9,011 nucleotides of DNA from CAZWVM01 sp964637705 (GCA_964637705.1 CAZWVM010000146.1:1-9011); one strand, 5' to 3'. Counted from the first letter of the stretch, positions 1 through 7,043 are shown. Program-made: numbers and translations. The notes: generated by a model not told the origin, from the letters alone.

Positions 1-395
1 TCGAGCACCTGGGTGCGGGCCGGGAAGAGACCCATGAAGCTGTTGTTCGGGTCCGAGACCGTGCGCACGCCGGCCGCGTTCAGGGTGAACTGGCTGTTCT
101 CCGAAACGACGACGTAGTTGCGATCCGAGATGCGAAGCACCGCTTCGCCCGCCGGCCCGACCTTCAAGGTGTCGCCCCGGTTCACGCGCATCCTCTCGCT
201 GGCCGTCTCCCACTTCGTCGTCCCCGCCACCTGGACCTCGACGCGCCCGCGCGCCCTCACGAGCACCGCGAACTCGCCGCGCTCGGCCGCGACGCTCGAA
301 CCCGTCACGAGAATCGCCACGAGGAAGAGCCCGGCCAAGGCCAGGAGTCCCCTCCGGTTTCCCATCGCTCTCATCATGTTCATCGCTTTCATCAT
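1..395 (-). CDS. FecR-domain protein, exported, 3' part outside window (partial)
   Basis: The reading frame starts with ATG at 395 and runs off the left edge after about 131 codons with no stop. The N-terminus is basic and Met-rich, followed by a hydrophobic stretch at about residues 17-34 and then Ser/Ala, so a signal peptide or anchor is likely. Residues about 40-105 read like a FecR domain: a beta-rich segment with VLVRARGRVEVQVAG, a Trp-Glu-x-Ala step, VNRGDTLKVGPAGEAVLRI and VVVSENSQFTLN. FecR domains are found in periplasmic signalling proteins and in many exported proteins of unknown role. There is no sign of a sigma-factor partner here. The start is supported by GGGAGG five bases upstream, directly after the stop codon of the porin-like gene, which suggests translational coupling. 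The function is not known, and the missing C-terminus could change the assignment. Confidence 0.7.
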   Translation of the reverse strand, partial: MMKAMNMMRAMGNRRGLLALAGLFLVAILVTGSSVAAERGEFAVLVRARGRVEVQVAGTTKWETASERMRVNRGDTLKVGPAGEAVLRISDRNYVVVSENSQFTLNAAGVRTVSDPNNSFMGLFPARTQVL

Positions 396-400
396 CTGGG

Positions 401-409
401 CCTCCCTCA
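401..409 (-). promoter_or_regulatory. Shine-Dalgarno of the FecR gene abutting the porin stop codon
   Basis: On the minus strand the porin TGA (409-407) is followed at once by GGGAGG (406-401), then five bases, then ATG at 395. Ribosomes ending the porin would sit on the next initiation site, which is consistent with coupled translation of the two genes. Confidence 0.6.
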
Positions 410-1510
410 GAACGTGACCAGCGTCTGAAGCGTCACGCCGTCGTTAAGTACACCCTTTTCCTGGCTCGCGTCGGGCATCCGATGGGTGATCTCCTCGCGA
501 TTGATCTCATACTCCAACTGGAACTGAACCTGCTGGGTCAACTCATACAAGCACCCCAGGCTGACACGCTTGCGGTTCCATGAGGCGGGGAAGCTGAAGG
601 GGCGGAAATCGAAATTGTTCTTCAACTGGTCGAAACCCGCGATCCAGTTGAAAGACCCGTAACGGTAGGACCCCGTCACGTTGTAAACGTTCAGCTGGAG
701 CGGCCCTTCCTTCGCATAGGAGTAGTGCCCCGAAACCCTGTACGGCCCGTAGGTGTAGTCGACGGCGACTTCTCCCTGGTAACGCAGCTTTTCGTCCTGG
801 ACCCCCAGGCGGAAGAGCGTGAGGCCGAGGTTTCCGTTGTGCACCAGGGCGTTGTCCTGCCGGGTCATCTCGCCGACGGTGCCCAGGACATTCACGTCAA
901 GGGCTCCCCAGTCGCCTCCGTCCCGCCAGCCCAGGAAGAGGTATCCCTCCTTGTTGTTCGTCACGGTTCCCACCGGCCCGACCAGGGGGCGGGCGAAGGC
1001 CGTGCTCCCGCTGATCGTCGTTCCCGCCGCGTTCAGGGGGTTGTTGTTCACGAAACCGGCCTCCCAACGCCACGGGTAATACTCCATCCCCGCCTTCAAA
1101 CCCAGGACCGGAGCGGCGTGGAAGAGGAGCGCATTGTAGGAAAGGCCGACCGTCTGCAAGGGGGCTCCGAGCGGCTTGTAGAAGCGTCCGACGGTGAGAC
1201 TGCCCTCGTACGGCAGGCCGCCGAACTGGAGCCATCCCTCGTTCAATTGAACCACGTTACCCAGGGTCGAAGTGACGCTCGCGTATGCGCGGTTGTAATC
1301 CGAGAGGTCCTGCTGGAGACGCAGGTTCATCTGCGTGAGATCGAACTGGCCGTTCACCTGGCGGGCGAGCGAAGTCGAGCCCGCCACGGAACCCTCGCGA
1401 TCGTTGTACTGAACGATCAACGAGCCGCCGACGTCCAACGCGCGCGAAGCAGGCGTCAGGACGGCGACCATCGCGATCGCCGTAATGAAACATGCGATTC
1501 TCGGCATCAT
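407..1510 (-). CDS. Outer-membrane beta-barrel (porin-like) protein
   Basis: This is a 367-residue exported protein. Residues 1-24 form a signal peptide: a short basic start, a hydrophobic core, and Ala-Ser-Arg-Ala before the likely cleavage point at Leu25. The mature part has alternating polar and aromatic strands with Gly/Asn turns, for example EGWLQFGGLPYEGSLTVGRF (91-110) and FNWIAGFDQLKNNFDF (287-302). It ends in a strand closing with Phe367, the usual signal for outer-membrane barrel assembly. The GRFYKPLG segment resembles the early strands of phosphate-selective OprO/OprP-type porins, but I cannot assign a substrate. The ATG at 1510 is chosen because AGGGGAGG lies six bases upstream; an out-of-frame ATG at 1514 is ignored. 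It is followed after 11 bp by the FecR-domain gene, probably as one operon driven from the promoter near 1592-1619. Confidence 0.75.
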   Translation of the reverse strand: MMPRIACFITAIAMVAVLTPASRALDVGGSLIVQYNDREGSVAGSTSLARQVNGQFDLTQMNLRLQQDLSDYNRAYASVTSTLGNVVQLNEGWLQFGGLPYEGSLTVGRFYKPLGAPLQTVGLSYNALLFHAAPVLGLKAGMEYYPWRWEAGFVNNNPLNAAGTTISGSTAFARPLVGPVGTVTNNKEGYLFLGWRDGGDWGALDVNVLGTVGEMTRQDNALVHNGNLGLTLFRLGVQDEKLRYQGEVAVDYTYGPYRVSGHYSYAKEGPLQLNVYNVTGSYRYGSFNWIAGFDQLKNNFDFRPFSFPASWNRKRVSLGCLYELTQQVQFQLEYEINREEITHRMPDASQEKGVLNDGVTLQTLVTF

Positions 1511-1591
1511 GCATGACCTCCCCTGGTCATTGAGGGATGGATACGGGCGAACGGGCTCTGGCTGGAGGCGATCCCCCCGGATCTCGGAAAA

Positions 1592-1619
1592 AATGTATGG
1601 GGAAAAGGGGTTTCGTCAA
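1592..1619 (-). promoter_or_regulatory. Sigma70-like promoter for the porin-FecR operon
   Basis: On the minus strand TTGACG (1619-1614) and TACATT (1597-1592) are separated by 16 bp. They match the consensus hexamers at five and four of six positions. Transcription would start near 1585, giving a leader of about 75 nt before the ATG at 1510. The site lies in an AT-richer patch of an otherwise GC-rich spacer. Confidence 0.5.
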
Positions 1620-1635
1620 GTTCCATTCCATGGCC

Positions 1636-1668
1636 GGGTGGAACCTGCCATCGCTGAGATCTCCACCC
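1636..1668 (-). other. 7-bp inverted repeat after the peptidase gene, possible weak terminator
   Basis: GGGTGGA (1636-1642) and TCCACCC (1662-1668) are perfect inverted repeats around a 19-base loop, 20 bases past the stop of the peptidase gene and just upstream of the porin promoter. No run of T follows on either strand. It could stall transcription or be an operator, and an intrinsic terminator is not well supported. Confidence 0.25.
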
Positions 1669-1688
1669 TGAAGCATTCCTCGATCGAT

Positions 1689-3056
1689 CTACCCTTGGCT
1701 CAACCAGTCCGAGACGGCCTTTTCCAAACCCCGGAGATCAAGACCGCAGACGATACGAATCGCGCTCTCAGGCGTTTTTCCATCGGATAACTCGTTCATT
1801 ATCAGATTTATTGCCCCGTTTCCGTATTTTTGAATGATATAGGCCACCGTAGCATAGGAGAGCGCATACGCGGCACGGGCACGATCCGGCGGCAACGTCA
1901 CGAATTCGGGGGGCAGGTCCGACAGGGTCACCCCTGCCGCAAGAATCGGGGCGGCCAGGTTCGCTCGCACCGGTTGGGCCCCTTCGGTCACGACCTGAGC
2001 CAGACCCTCTTCGAACCAGACGGGAGCGCTCCTCCCCAGGATGTCGTGGATTGAGGCATGAGTGTATTCGTGGCCAAGGATCTTCTCGAGGCGGGCGTCA
2101 TCCATCGAGGTCACCTCGGCGGCGCCGACGCGGATGCGCCCGTCAAAGACCGCCCCGACCCAGTCGGGCAGGCCTCTCCGGGCCGCGACCTCGGAAGAGG
2201 TGTAGACGATCACCTCGAGAGAGCCGGAGGGCGCCCGTCCCAGGACGTCGGCGATCGTGGCCCTCTTTCGCTCGAGGGTCTGCACGATGCGCGAGGCGAG
2301 TTCCGGGCGCGCCGCGCCCTCGTAACGGATCGTGAAACGTCCCGATTCGTGGACCGCGAAATCCTGCTCCTGCCGGACGTCTTCCGCGACCCTTTCGAGC
2401 ATCTCGGAGGCGGAGGCGCGCACACCCGCGTCCGCATCCTCGCGCCCGCGCATGAGCAGCGGTTCGGCCTTCGCGTAGGACCCTTCGTGGGCGAAGATCG
2501 CGCCGGAAACGTAATTCGCGTAGGGCTCGTCGGGCGAGCGCCGCAGGGCCTCGTCGGCCCACTGGCGGCCCATCGCGCGCTGTCCCGACTGGTAGGCGGC
2601 CAGTCCGAGCGCCGCGAAGGCGCGCGCCACGCGGCGGGCATGCAGGGAATCGCCGGGCGAAAGCGCGGCCGAACGATCGAGCCAGGCCGCGACGACCTGC
2701 AGGCGCGGGAGCGGTGGCGCCGGTTCCGCGATCGCCTTCACCGCGGCGTTGTGAAGGGCGAGCGCGAGGGTCTGTCTTGCAATCTCATCGCCGGGACGGG
2801 CCGCGCAATCCCGCTCGAGGCCCGGGATCGCCTCCTCCCAGCGCTCCGCCTCGAGATGCGCGCGAACGGCCGGATCGGCGGCGCGCGAGACATCGACGGG
2901 CTGGATTTCCCCGCCGGCCGGGCCGGAGGGACGACGAACGAAGGGGATCGAGATCGTGCCGAAGCGAAGACCGGCGACGAGCGCGAGGGCCGCGCCGATG
3001 ATGACCGAGCCGGCCGCGACGCCGACGAGCAGGTTGTCGACCGGATTCTTCTTCAT
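1689..3056 (-). CDS. Membrane-anchored TPR protein with gluzincin (peptidase MA-like) domain
   Basis: This is a 455-residue protein. After a Lys-rich start there is one transmembrane helix (about residues 9-32). Residues about 60-225 are Ala/Leu-rich helical pairs that read as degenerate tetratricopeptide repeats, including the DEPYANYVSGAIFAHEGSYAKAEPLL unit split across residues 176-200. The C-terminal part has the zinc-protease signature HEYTH (329-333), with WFEEGLA about 18 residues later supplying a likely third zinc ligand, Glu350. This arrangement fits the peptidase-MA-like families often joined to TPRs. The anchor suggests the catalytic part faces the periplasm, but the substrate is unknown. 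The ATG at 3056 is chosen because GGAG sits six bases upstream and the Lys-Lys/transmembrane start follows; the frame is open 15 codons further to 3101, adding only an Arg-rich extension. The gene is divergent from the AsmA-like gene. Confidence 0.75.
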   Translation of the reverse strand: MKKNPVDNLLVGVAAGSVIIGAALALVAGLRFGTISIPFVRRPSGPAGGEIQPVDVSRAADPAVRAHLEAERWEEAIPGLERDCAARPGDEIARQTLALALHNAAVKAIAEPAPPLPRLQVVAAWLDRSAALSPGDSLHARRVARAFAALGLAAYQSGQRAMGRQWADEALRRSPDEPYANYVSGAIFAHEGSYAKAEPLLMRGREDADAGVRASASEMLERVAEDVRQEQDFAVHESGRFTIRYEGAARPELASRIVQTLERKRATIADVLGRAPSGSLEVIVYTSSEVAARRGLPDWVGAVFDGRIRVGAAEVTSMDDARLEKILGHEYTHASIHDILGRSAPVWFEEGLAQVVTEGAQPVRANLAAPILAAGVTLSDLPPEFVTLPPDRARAAYALSYATVAYIIQKYGNGAINLIMNELSDGKTPESAIRIVCGLDLRGLEKAVSDWLSQG

Positions 3057-3066
3057 GCCGGACTCC

Positions 3067-3149
3067 ATTCTACCACGCTCGCGACGCCGCGCGCCACGCA
3101 TCGCGCGCCGTCCCCGTCATGGACTTCCCACGGCGGCGGATGATATTCT
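3067..3149. promoter_or_regulatory. Divergent promoter region with start-proximal -10-like hexamers
   Basis: The 101-bp spacer between the peptidase gene (minus) and the AsmA-like gene (plus) contains TATTCT (3144-3149), eight bases before the plus-strand ATG at 3158, and TAGAAT (3072-3067 on the minus strand), ten bases before the minus-strand ATG at 3056. Neither has a good -35 at 16-18 bp. The plus-strand arrangement would give an almost leaderless message, which fits the absence of a clear Shine-Dalgarno there. On the minus strand the GGAG next to TAGAAT argues instead for a promoter further upstream. Confidence 0.3.
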
Positions 3150-3157
3150 GGCCGGCC

Positions 3158-5815
3158 ATGAAAATTCCCGGCACACGCAACTGGCACCGCTGGCTCATCT
3201 ACGGCGGTCTCGCCCTTCTCGTCACGCTCGGAGGGGGTAGCCTGTACGAGGTTCCCTCGGACCAGTTCGCGGGCCTGGCCAAGTCCTTCCTCGAATCGAT
3301 ATGCGACCGGAGAGTCGAGATCGGAAGCGCCTCCTTCAACCTCCTGGGCCGCGTCCGCCTCAACGATGTGAAGATCTACAACCGGCCCGGTTACGCGTCC
3401 GAGGTCTTTCTCGAGGCGCCGCGCGTCTACCTCACGATGGGCATGAGTGGCGGCGAGACGAGCGCGTTCCGGCCGCAGCGTATCGTCGTCGACGAGCCGG
3501 TTGTGCATTACGAGAGGCCGGAAAGCCGCCCCTGGAACACGGAAGATTTCTGGCGGCAGAAGACGCCCCGCCACGACCACCCGACCTTCACGCTCCCGGT
3601 CACGATCCGTGACGCCGCCATCCATTACACCGACTCGGCGATCGGCCGGCACGGCGTTTCGCTCGTCTTCTCCGGAGCGGACATCGACCTGACCGTCATC
3701 TCGGACGGAACCGAGATCCGGAATCTCCTGACCGCGCGCGACGTTCCCTCCCCGGGCGGAGGCGTCTTCGATTTCCTGATGCAGTCGCACCCGAACGCGA
3801 AGCGGGCCGAGATCACGATCGCCTTCCGCGAGGCGGACATCGTTCCGCTCAAGCCGTTCCAGGAGTTCTTCACCCTCCTCGAAACGAAATCGGGACGCGT
3901 CAACGGCTCCTACCAGCTCTCCTTCGACAACGACACGGTGATCACACGGGCCGAGATCGCCCTCTCGGGCGCCAGCCTCGTTCACCCGCCGACGGGCACG
4001 GTCTTCCCGGACGTAGCGCCGCGCGTCTCCTACGAGAGCATCGGGCGGGATTCGGTGGTCACGTTCTCGAATCTCCGCATCGAGTGGAAGAAGTCCCTGG
4101 TGACGGGCGAGGGATCCTTTTCCGCGCGCCACCGCGCGCCGCGTTTCACGGATCTCTCCTTCCGCGTCGAGAACGGCCGCGCGGAGGACCTTTCCTTCCT
4201 CCTCTGCGACCCCTCCTTCACGGCCCAGGGCCCGATCTCCGGCTCCTGCCGCATCCGCTCCGAGAAGCCGGGCGGGGCCGACGTCTACGAGGTCGAGGCG
4301 GACCTGGGGCGCGCGGCGGCCCGCTATGGCGGCTTCATCGCCAAGGACTCGGACGTCGCCGGTCGGCTGTCGCTCCGAGGCCGTTCCGGCGCCCGGCCGG
4401 AACTCGTCCGCATCGGTCTCGGATCGTCGACCGTCGCCCTCCGTTCGGCCCCGCGCGGATGGGCGCTCGAGCTCGAGAGTCTCACCGGCGAAGACGCCGC
4501 GCGGTTCCTCGTGCCCCTGGCGGCACGTCGCGAGTTCCGCATCGCCGGTCCCGTCACCGGCCGCCTCCTCCTGCCCGGCCAGGGCGCGATCAACGGCACG
4601 ATCGACCTCACGTCCGCCTCCACCTCCTACGGTACGGTCTTCGCCAAGCAGCCGGGCGACGAAGCCATGGTCGACCTTTCGCTCACCACGACAACGGGAG
4701 GGGCCGCGGTCAAGAACTCCGCGATCCGGCTCGGGGGCAGCCGGCTCTCGGTGGAGGGAACCTGGAGTGGCCCCTCCTCCGATATCGCCCTCTCCATGAT
4801 CAACATGAAGTGGAGCGACGCCCGGCACTATCTCCCCGCCATCTCCGACCGCTTGGGCGGCCGCCTGCGGCTCGAGGGCGAGGCGAGCGGCCGGCTGCGG
4901 TTCGCCAGCGAGGGCGCGGACCGGGCCCCGCTGGTCGAAGTGGCTCTCGATTTGGACCGGAGCACGGTCGAGATCGCCGGCGTCGGCAAGAAGGTCGCGG
5001 GTTACGCTTCGAACCTGAAGATCGCGGGACGCGACGAGAACGGGACGTGGAGGATCGACCGAGGCGAACTCTCGGTGCAGAACACGCGCGTCGAGGTTTC
5101 GGGCGAGTTCGCTCGCGAAGGGTTCCACATCGCCATGAAATCGCCCGCCACGGGGCTCACCGGCCTGGCCACGCTCCTCTCGTCCCAGTTCTGGAACGGC
5201 CTGCGCCAGATCGACGTGGAGGGCGAGGGCCGGCTCGAGATCGACCTCACCTCGCGCGGCGAGGAGACGCGCATCGCGGCGGAGCTGGATGCGCGCGACG
5301 CGATGATCGTCTTCGGCGACACGTGGGTGAAACCGATCGGGGAAGCGTTCGGGATCCGCACGCGCCTCTCGAAGACGACGCAGGGGACGCAGATCGAACG
5401 GTTCGAGATCGCGCAAGGATCGTCGACGCTGCTCTTCCAGGGCCGCCTCGGCGCCGGCCAGCCCGCTCCGCTCGACGTCGACGCGCGCGCCAACCTCGAC
5501 GTGCCCGGTTTCCTCAAGCACGCCCCCGGGCTCTCCCGGACCCGCGTCGAGGGACGGCGCGCCGACGAGGCTCTTCAGCTCATCGCCTCCGACGACGGCC
5601 GCGCCTCCTTCAACGGCAAGCTCTCGGGAACTCTCGAGGAGCCCCGTCTCTCCCTCGTCATGGACCAGGTCATGACGCGCATCATCGTCAACTCGATCTC
5701 CCGGCAAATCCGCGCGCTCTCCCGGATCGTCACCATCCCGATGAGACTGGGCCAAGAGGTTCTCGAGGCGACGCTGGAGACAGATTCGGGCGCAAGAACC
5801 AGGGAGCGCCGATAA
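3158..5815 (+). CDS. AsmA-family-like envelope protein
   Basis: This is an 885-residue protein with one N-terminal transmembrane helix (about residues 12-30), followed by a very long region of short amphipathic beta strands. The early segment RVEIGSASFNLLGRVRLNDV (51-70) with the following VKIYNRPGY matches the usual AsmA/TamB-type opening, and later blocks repeat the pattern of strand, Gly turn and SGxL/xGxF. The final part resembles the AsmA C-terminal region, with GTLEEPRLSL shortly before a helical end. Family members are anchored in the inner membrane and span the periplasm as beta-taco bridges implicated in phospholipid transport to the outer membrane; that role is inferred here. The ATG at 3158 is preferred because it directly precedes Lys and the transmembrane segment. 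Upstream in-frame ATGs at 3119 and 3140 have no ribosome-binding site and would add charged and aromatic residues. No clear Shine-Dalgarno precedes 3158 either. Confidence 0.7.
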   Translation: MKIPGTRNWHRWLIYGGLALLVTLGGGSLYEVPSDQFAGLAKSFLESICDRRVEIGSASFNLLGRVRLNDVKIYNRPGYASEVFLEAPRVYLTMGMSGGETSAFRPQRIVVDEPVVHYERPESRPWNTEDFWRQKTPRHDHPTFTLPVTIRDAAIHYTDSAIGRHGVSLVFSGADIDLTVISDGTEIRNLLTARDVPSPGGGVFDFLMQSHPNAKRAEITIAFREADIVPLKPFQEFFTLLETKSGRVNGSYQLSFDNDTVITRAEIALSGASLVHPPTGTVFPDVAPRVSYESIGRDSVVTFSNLRIEWKKSLVTGEGSFSARHRAPRFTDLSFRVENGRAEDLSFLLCDPSFTAQGPISGSCRIRSEKPGGADVYEVEADLGRAAARYGGFIAKDSDVAGRLSLRGRSGARPELVRIGLGSSTVALRSAPRGWALELESLTGEDAARFLVPLAARREFRIAGPVTGRLLLPGQGAINGTIDLTSASTSYGTVFAKQPGDEAMVDLSLTTTTGGAAVKNSAIRLGGSRLSVEGTWSGPSSDIALSMINMKWSDARHYLPAISDRLGGRLRLEGEASGRLRFASEGADRAPLVEVALDLDRSTVEIAGVGKKVAGYASNLKIAGRDENGTWRIDRGELSVQNTRVEVSGEFAREGFHIAMKSPATGLTGLATLLSSQFWNGLRQIDVEGEGRLEIDLTSRGEETRIAAELDARDAMIVFGDTWVKPIGEAFGIRTRLSKTTQGTQIERFEIAQGSSTLLFQGRLGAGQPAPLDVDARANLDVPGFLKHAPGLSRTRVEGRRADEALQLIASDDGRASFNGKLSGTLEEPRLSLVMDQVMTRIIVNSISRQIRALSRIVTIPMRLGQEVLEATLETDSGARTRERR

Positions 5816-5827
5816 CTCGTTTTTCGT

Positions 5828-5848
5828 TTCTTCACACCGTTATCCACA
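5828..5848 (+). promoter_or_regulatory. Pair of DnaA-box-like 9-mers
   Basis: TTATCCACA (5840-5848) is a perfect match to the strongest E. coli DnaA box. TTCTTCACA (5828-5836) differs from TTATNCACA at one position and lies on the same strand three bases upstream. An AT-rich run follows at 5901-5918. The pair sits just after the AsmA-like stop codon. DnaA binding is an inference from sequence only. Confidence 0.35.
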
Positions 5849-5886
5849 AGGCGGCCGGAAGAAAACCATCGAGGATGAAAAAGGAC

Positions 5887-5915
5887 TTGAAATAGCACCG
5901 TAATAATACTATATA
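5887..5915 (+). promoter_or_regulatory. Sigma70-like promoter in the convergent gap
   Basis: TTGAAA (5887-5892) and TATATA (5910-5915) are separated by exactly 17 bp, with an AT-rich spacer end and downstream edge. Transcription would begin near 5922. No plus-strand gene lies downstream before the hairpin at 5976-6002, so the likely product would be a short noncoding RNA. Confidence 0.45.
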
Positions 5916-5921
5916 TATCTC

Positions 5922-6010
5922 ATCCCTAAGCGACCGACCGGGTCGCCCAAGAGCGGGACCCGGTAATACGGTTCGGAAGGGGCGGCTTCGTGCTGCCCCT
6001 TCTCCGTTTT
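5922..6010 (+). ncRNA. Candidate small RNA (about 90 nt), family not recognised
   Basis: The segment lies between a promoter-like pair (5887-5915) and a terminator-like hairpin (5976-6010), and contains no ATG on the plus strand. It has further pairing potential. Positions 5930-5935 pair with 5941-5946 (GCGACC/GGTCGC). Alternatively, 5937-5944 pairs perfectly over 8 bp with 5957-5964 (ACCGGGTC/GACCCGGT). These two helices share bases and cannot coexist. No riboswitch, tmRNA, 6S or SRP RNA signature was recognised. The alternative is that this is only the shared 3' region of two convergent genes. Confidence 0.35.
5976..6010 (+). terminator. Hairpin terminator, possibly bidirectional
   Basis: An 11-bp stem (5976-5986 with 5992-6002, one G-T wobble at 5984/5994) closes a five-base TTCGT loop. 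On the plus strand it is followed by TCCG and four T. It would end the candidate small RNA and any readthrough from the AsmA-like gene. On the minus strand the same stem lies about 50 bases past the dut stop, but only a weak TTCC follows. Confidence 0.55.
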
Positions 6011-6053
6011 AAGGGGGGATGTGCCTGTCGCCGGGTCCGAATGCGGACCGGAA

Positions 6054-6500
6054 TCAGCGCGATACGCCGGTCGAACCGAACCCGCCTTCTCCGCGCGCGC
6101 TTTCCTCGAGTTTCTCGGCCTCTTCCCACTCGATCCTCTCGACCTTCGCCAGGACCGCCTGCGCGATCCGGTCGCCCGGTTTCACCGTCACCTCGACGTC
6201 GCTGGCGTTGTAGAGGATCACGCAGACCTCGCCCCTGTATCCGGCGTCGATCGTGCCCGGCGTGTTGAGGCACGTCACGCCCTTCTTGATCGCCAGTCCC
6301 GAGCGCGGTCTGACCTGGATCTCGTATCCGACGGGGATCTCGAAGGCGAGGCCGGTCGGGACGAGAGCGCGGCCGAAGGGCGGAATCCTCACCTCGTCGC
6401 CCGCCGCCTCCAGGTCCACGCCGGAGTCGCCGAAATGCGCCGTCTTCGGAAGCGGAACGTCTCGGAGTCGCTTCACCCTGACCTTCACGGACTCGTTCAT
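6054..6500 (-). CDS. dut: Deoxyuridine 5'-triphosphate nucleotidohydrolase (dUTPase)
   Basis: This enzyme hydrolyses dUTP to dUMP and pyrophosphate, keeping uracil out of DNA and feeding thymidylate synthase. The 148-residue length is typical of trimeric bacterial dUTPases. All five family motifs are present in order: DSGVDLEA (25-32), RPRSGLA (64-70), GTIDAGYRGEV (82-92) with the catalytic Asp85, GDRIAQAVL (109-117), and the C-terminal RGEGGFGSTG (136-145) whose Phe141 would stack on uracil. The ATG at 6500 is chosen because GAGG lies eight bases upstream and the family's usual start follows; the frame stays open far upstream only as a shadow through nrdR. It lies 50 bp after nrdR on the same strand and probably ends the dNTP operon, with the hairpin at 5976-6002 beyond it. 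Confidence 0.95.
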   Translation of the reverse strand: MNESVKVRVKRLRDVPLPKTAHFGDSGVDLEAAGDEVRIPPFGRALVPTGLAFEIPVGYEIQVRPRSGLAIKKGVTCLNTPGTIDAGYRGEVCVILYNASDVEVTVKPGDRIAQAVLAKVERIEWEEAEKLEESARGEGGFGSTGVSR

Positions 6501-6550
6501 GGTCTCGTCCTCGCGTGACACGAAAGTGGGAATGTGGGAGCCTGACACCG

Positions 6551-6994
6551 CTAGAGCGACGTGATCAGCTTCCGGAAGGACTCGACGGTGTCGAATCCGT
6601 TGTAGACCGAGGCGAACCGGATGTAGGCGACGGGATCCATGAGCTTCAAGCCGTTCAGAACCTCCGTGCCGATATCCACCGAGCTGATCTCGCGTCGTCC
6701 CTCGTCCCGGAGGCTCCGCTCGATCGACGAGACGAAATCCTCCAGGGTGTCCAGGGGGATCTTCGTCTTCTTGCAGGCGAGGATCACCCCGGCCAGAAGT
6801 TTCTCGCGCGAAAACATCTCCCGTGTTCCATCCCTCTTGATAACGACGAGCGGTTCCGCCTCGACTCGCTCGTAGGTCGTGAAACGGCGGTGGCACGCGT
6901 CGCATTCGCGGCGCCGGCGAATCACGGAATCGCTGTCGGTGGCCCGGGAATCCAACACGCTCGTCTCGGTCGTCGAGCAGAAGGGACACTTCAT
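6551..6994 (-). CDS. nrdR: Transcriptional repressor NrdR
   Basis: This is a 147-residue protein matching NrdR along its length. An N-terminal zinc ribbon uses Cys3, Cys6, Cys31 and Cys34, with the diagnostic stretch IRRRRECDACHRRFTTYER (25-43). An ATP-cone domain follows at about 49-139, beginning VVIKRDGTREMFSREKLL. NrdR represses ribonucleotide reductase genes in response to bound adenine nucleotides by binding paired 16-bp NrdR boxes. No such box was seen in this window; the upstream region of nrdJ, where it would be expected, lies outside. AGGAG (7009-7005) precedes the ATG by ten bases, slightly long. The gene starts 52 bp after thyX ends, and a possible own promoter overlaps the thyX stop. 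Its position inside a dNTP-synthesis gene set fits its regulatory role. Confidence 0.95.
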   Translation of the reverse strand: MKCPFCSTTETSVLDSRATDSDSVIRRRRECDACHRRFTTYERVEAEPLVVIKRDGTREMFSREKLLAGVILACKKTKIPLDTLEDFVSSIERSLRDEGRREISSVDIGTEVLNGLKLMDPVAYIRFASVYNGFDTVESFRKLITSL

Positions 6995-7043
6995 CGGGAA
7001 TCAGCTCCTACCAGATATTGAGGTTTCATCGCGTGTTGCCCCC

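Noticed and set aside
118..417. Plus-strand open frame opposite the FecR-domain gene
   Set aside because: It is antisense to a gene with a clear signal segment, ribosome-binding site and FecR pattern, and its product shows no recognisable domain.
3053..5755. A 900-codon open frame on the minus strand, fully antisense to the AsmA-like gene
   Set aside because: Its product is dominated by Arg, Asp, Glu, Gly and Val without hydrophobic cores or recognisable domains, as expected from the antisense of a high-GC gene in the matching codon phase. The plus-strand frame has a transmembrane start and AsmA-type strands.
5811..5844. Inverted repeat GATAAC/GTTATC around the AsmA-like stop codon as a terminator
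   Set aside because: Only six AT-rich pairs with a 22-base loop, and the T run lies inside the loop rather than after the stem.
4084..5895. A 603-codon plus-strand open frame overlapping the AsmA-like gene
   Set aside because: The product is almost entirely Arg, Pro, Gly and Ala, the usual out-of-phase shadow of GC-rich coding DNA.
5875..5895. Six-codon open frame ATG to TAG just upstream of the candidate small RNA promoter
   Set aside because: It lies in the promoter -35 area and is too short to support without transcription evidence.
5961..5975. Short resemblance to the 16S rRNA 530-loop (CGGTAATACGG)
   Set aside because: Only about ten bases match, and the flanking sequence does not continue the rRNA helices, so it is a chance match.
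6501..6989. A long N-terminal extension of dut through nrdR
   Set aside because: The extension is an out-of-phase reading of nrdR. The dUTPase family starts near the ATG at 6500, which has its own ribosome-binding site.
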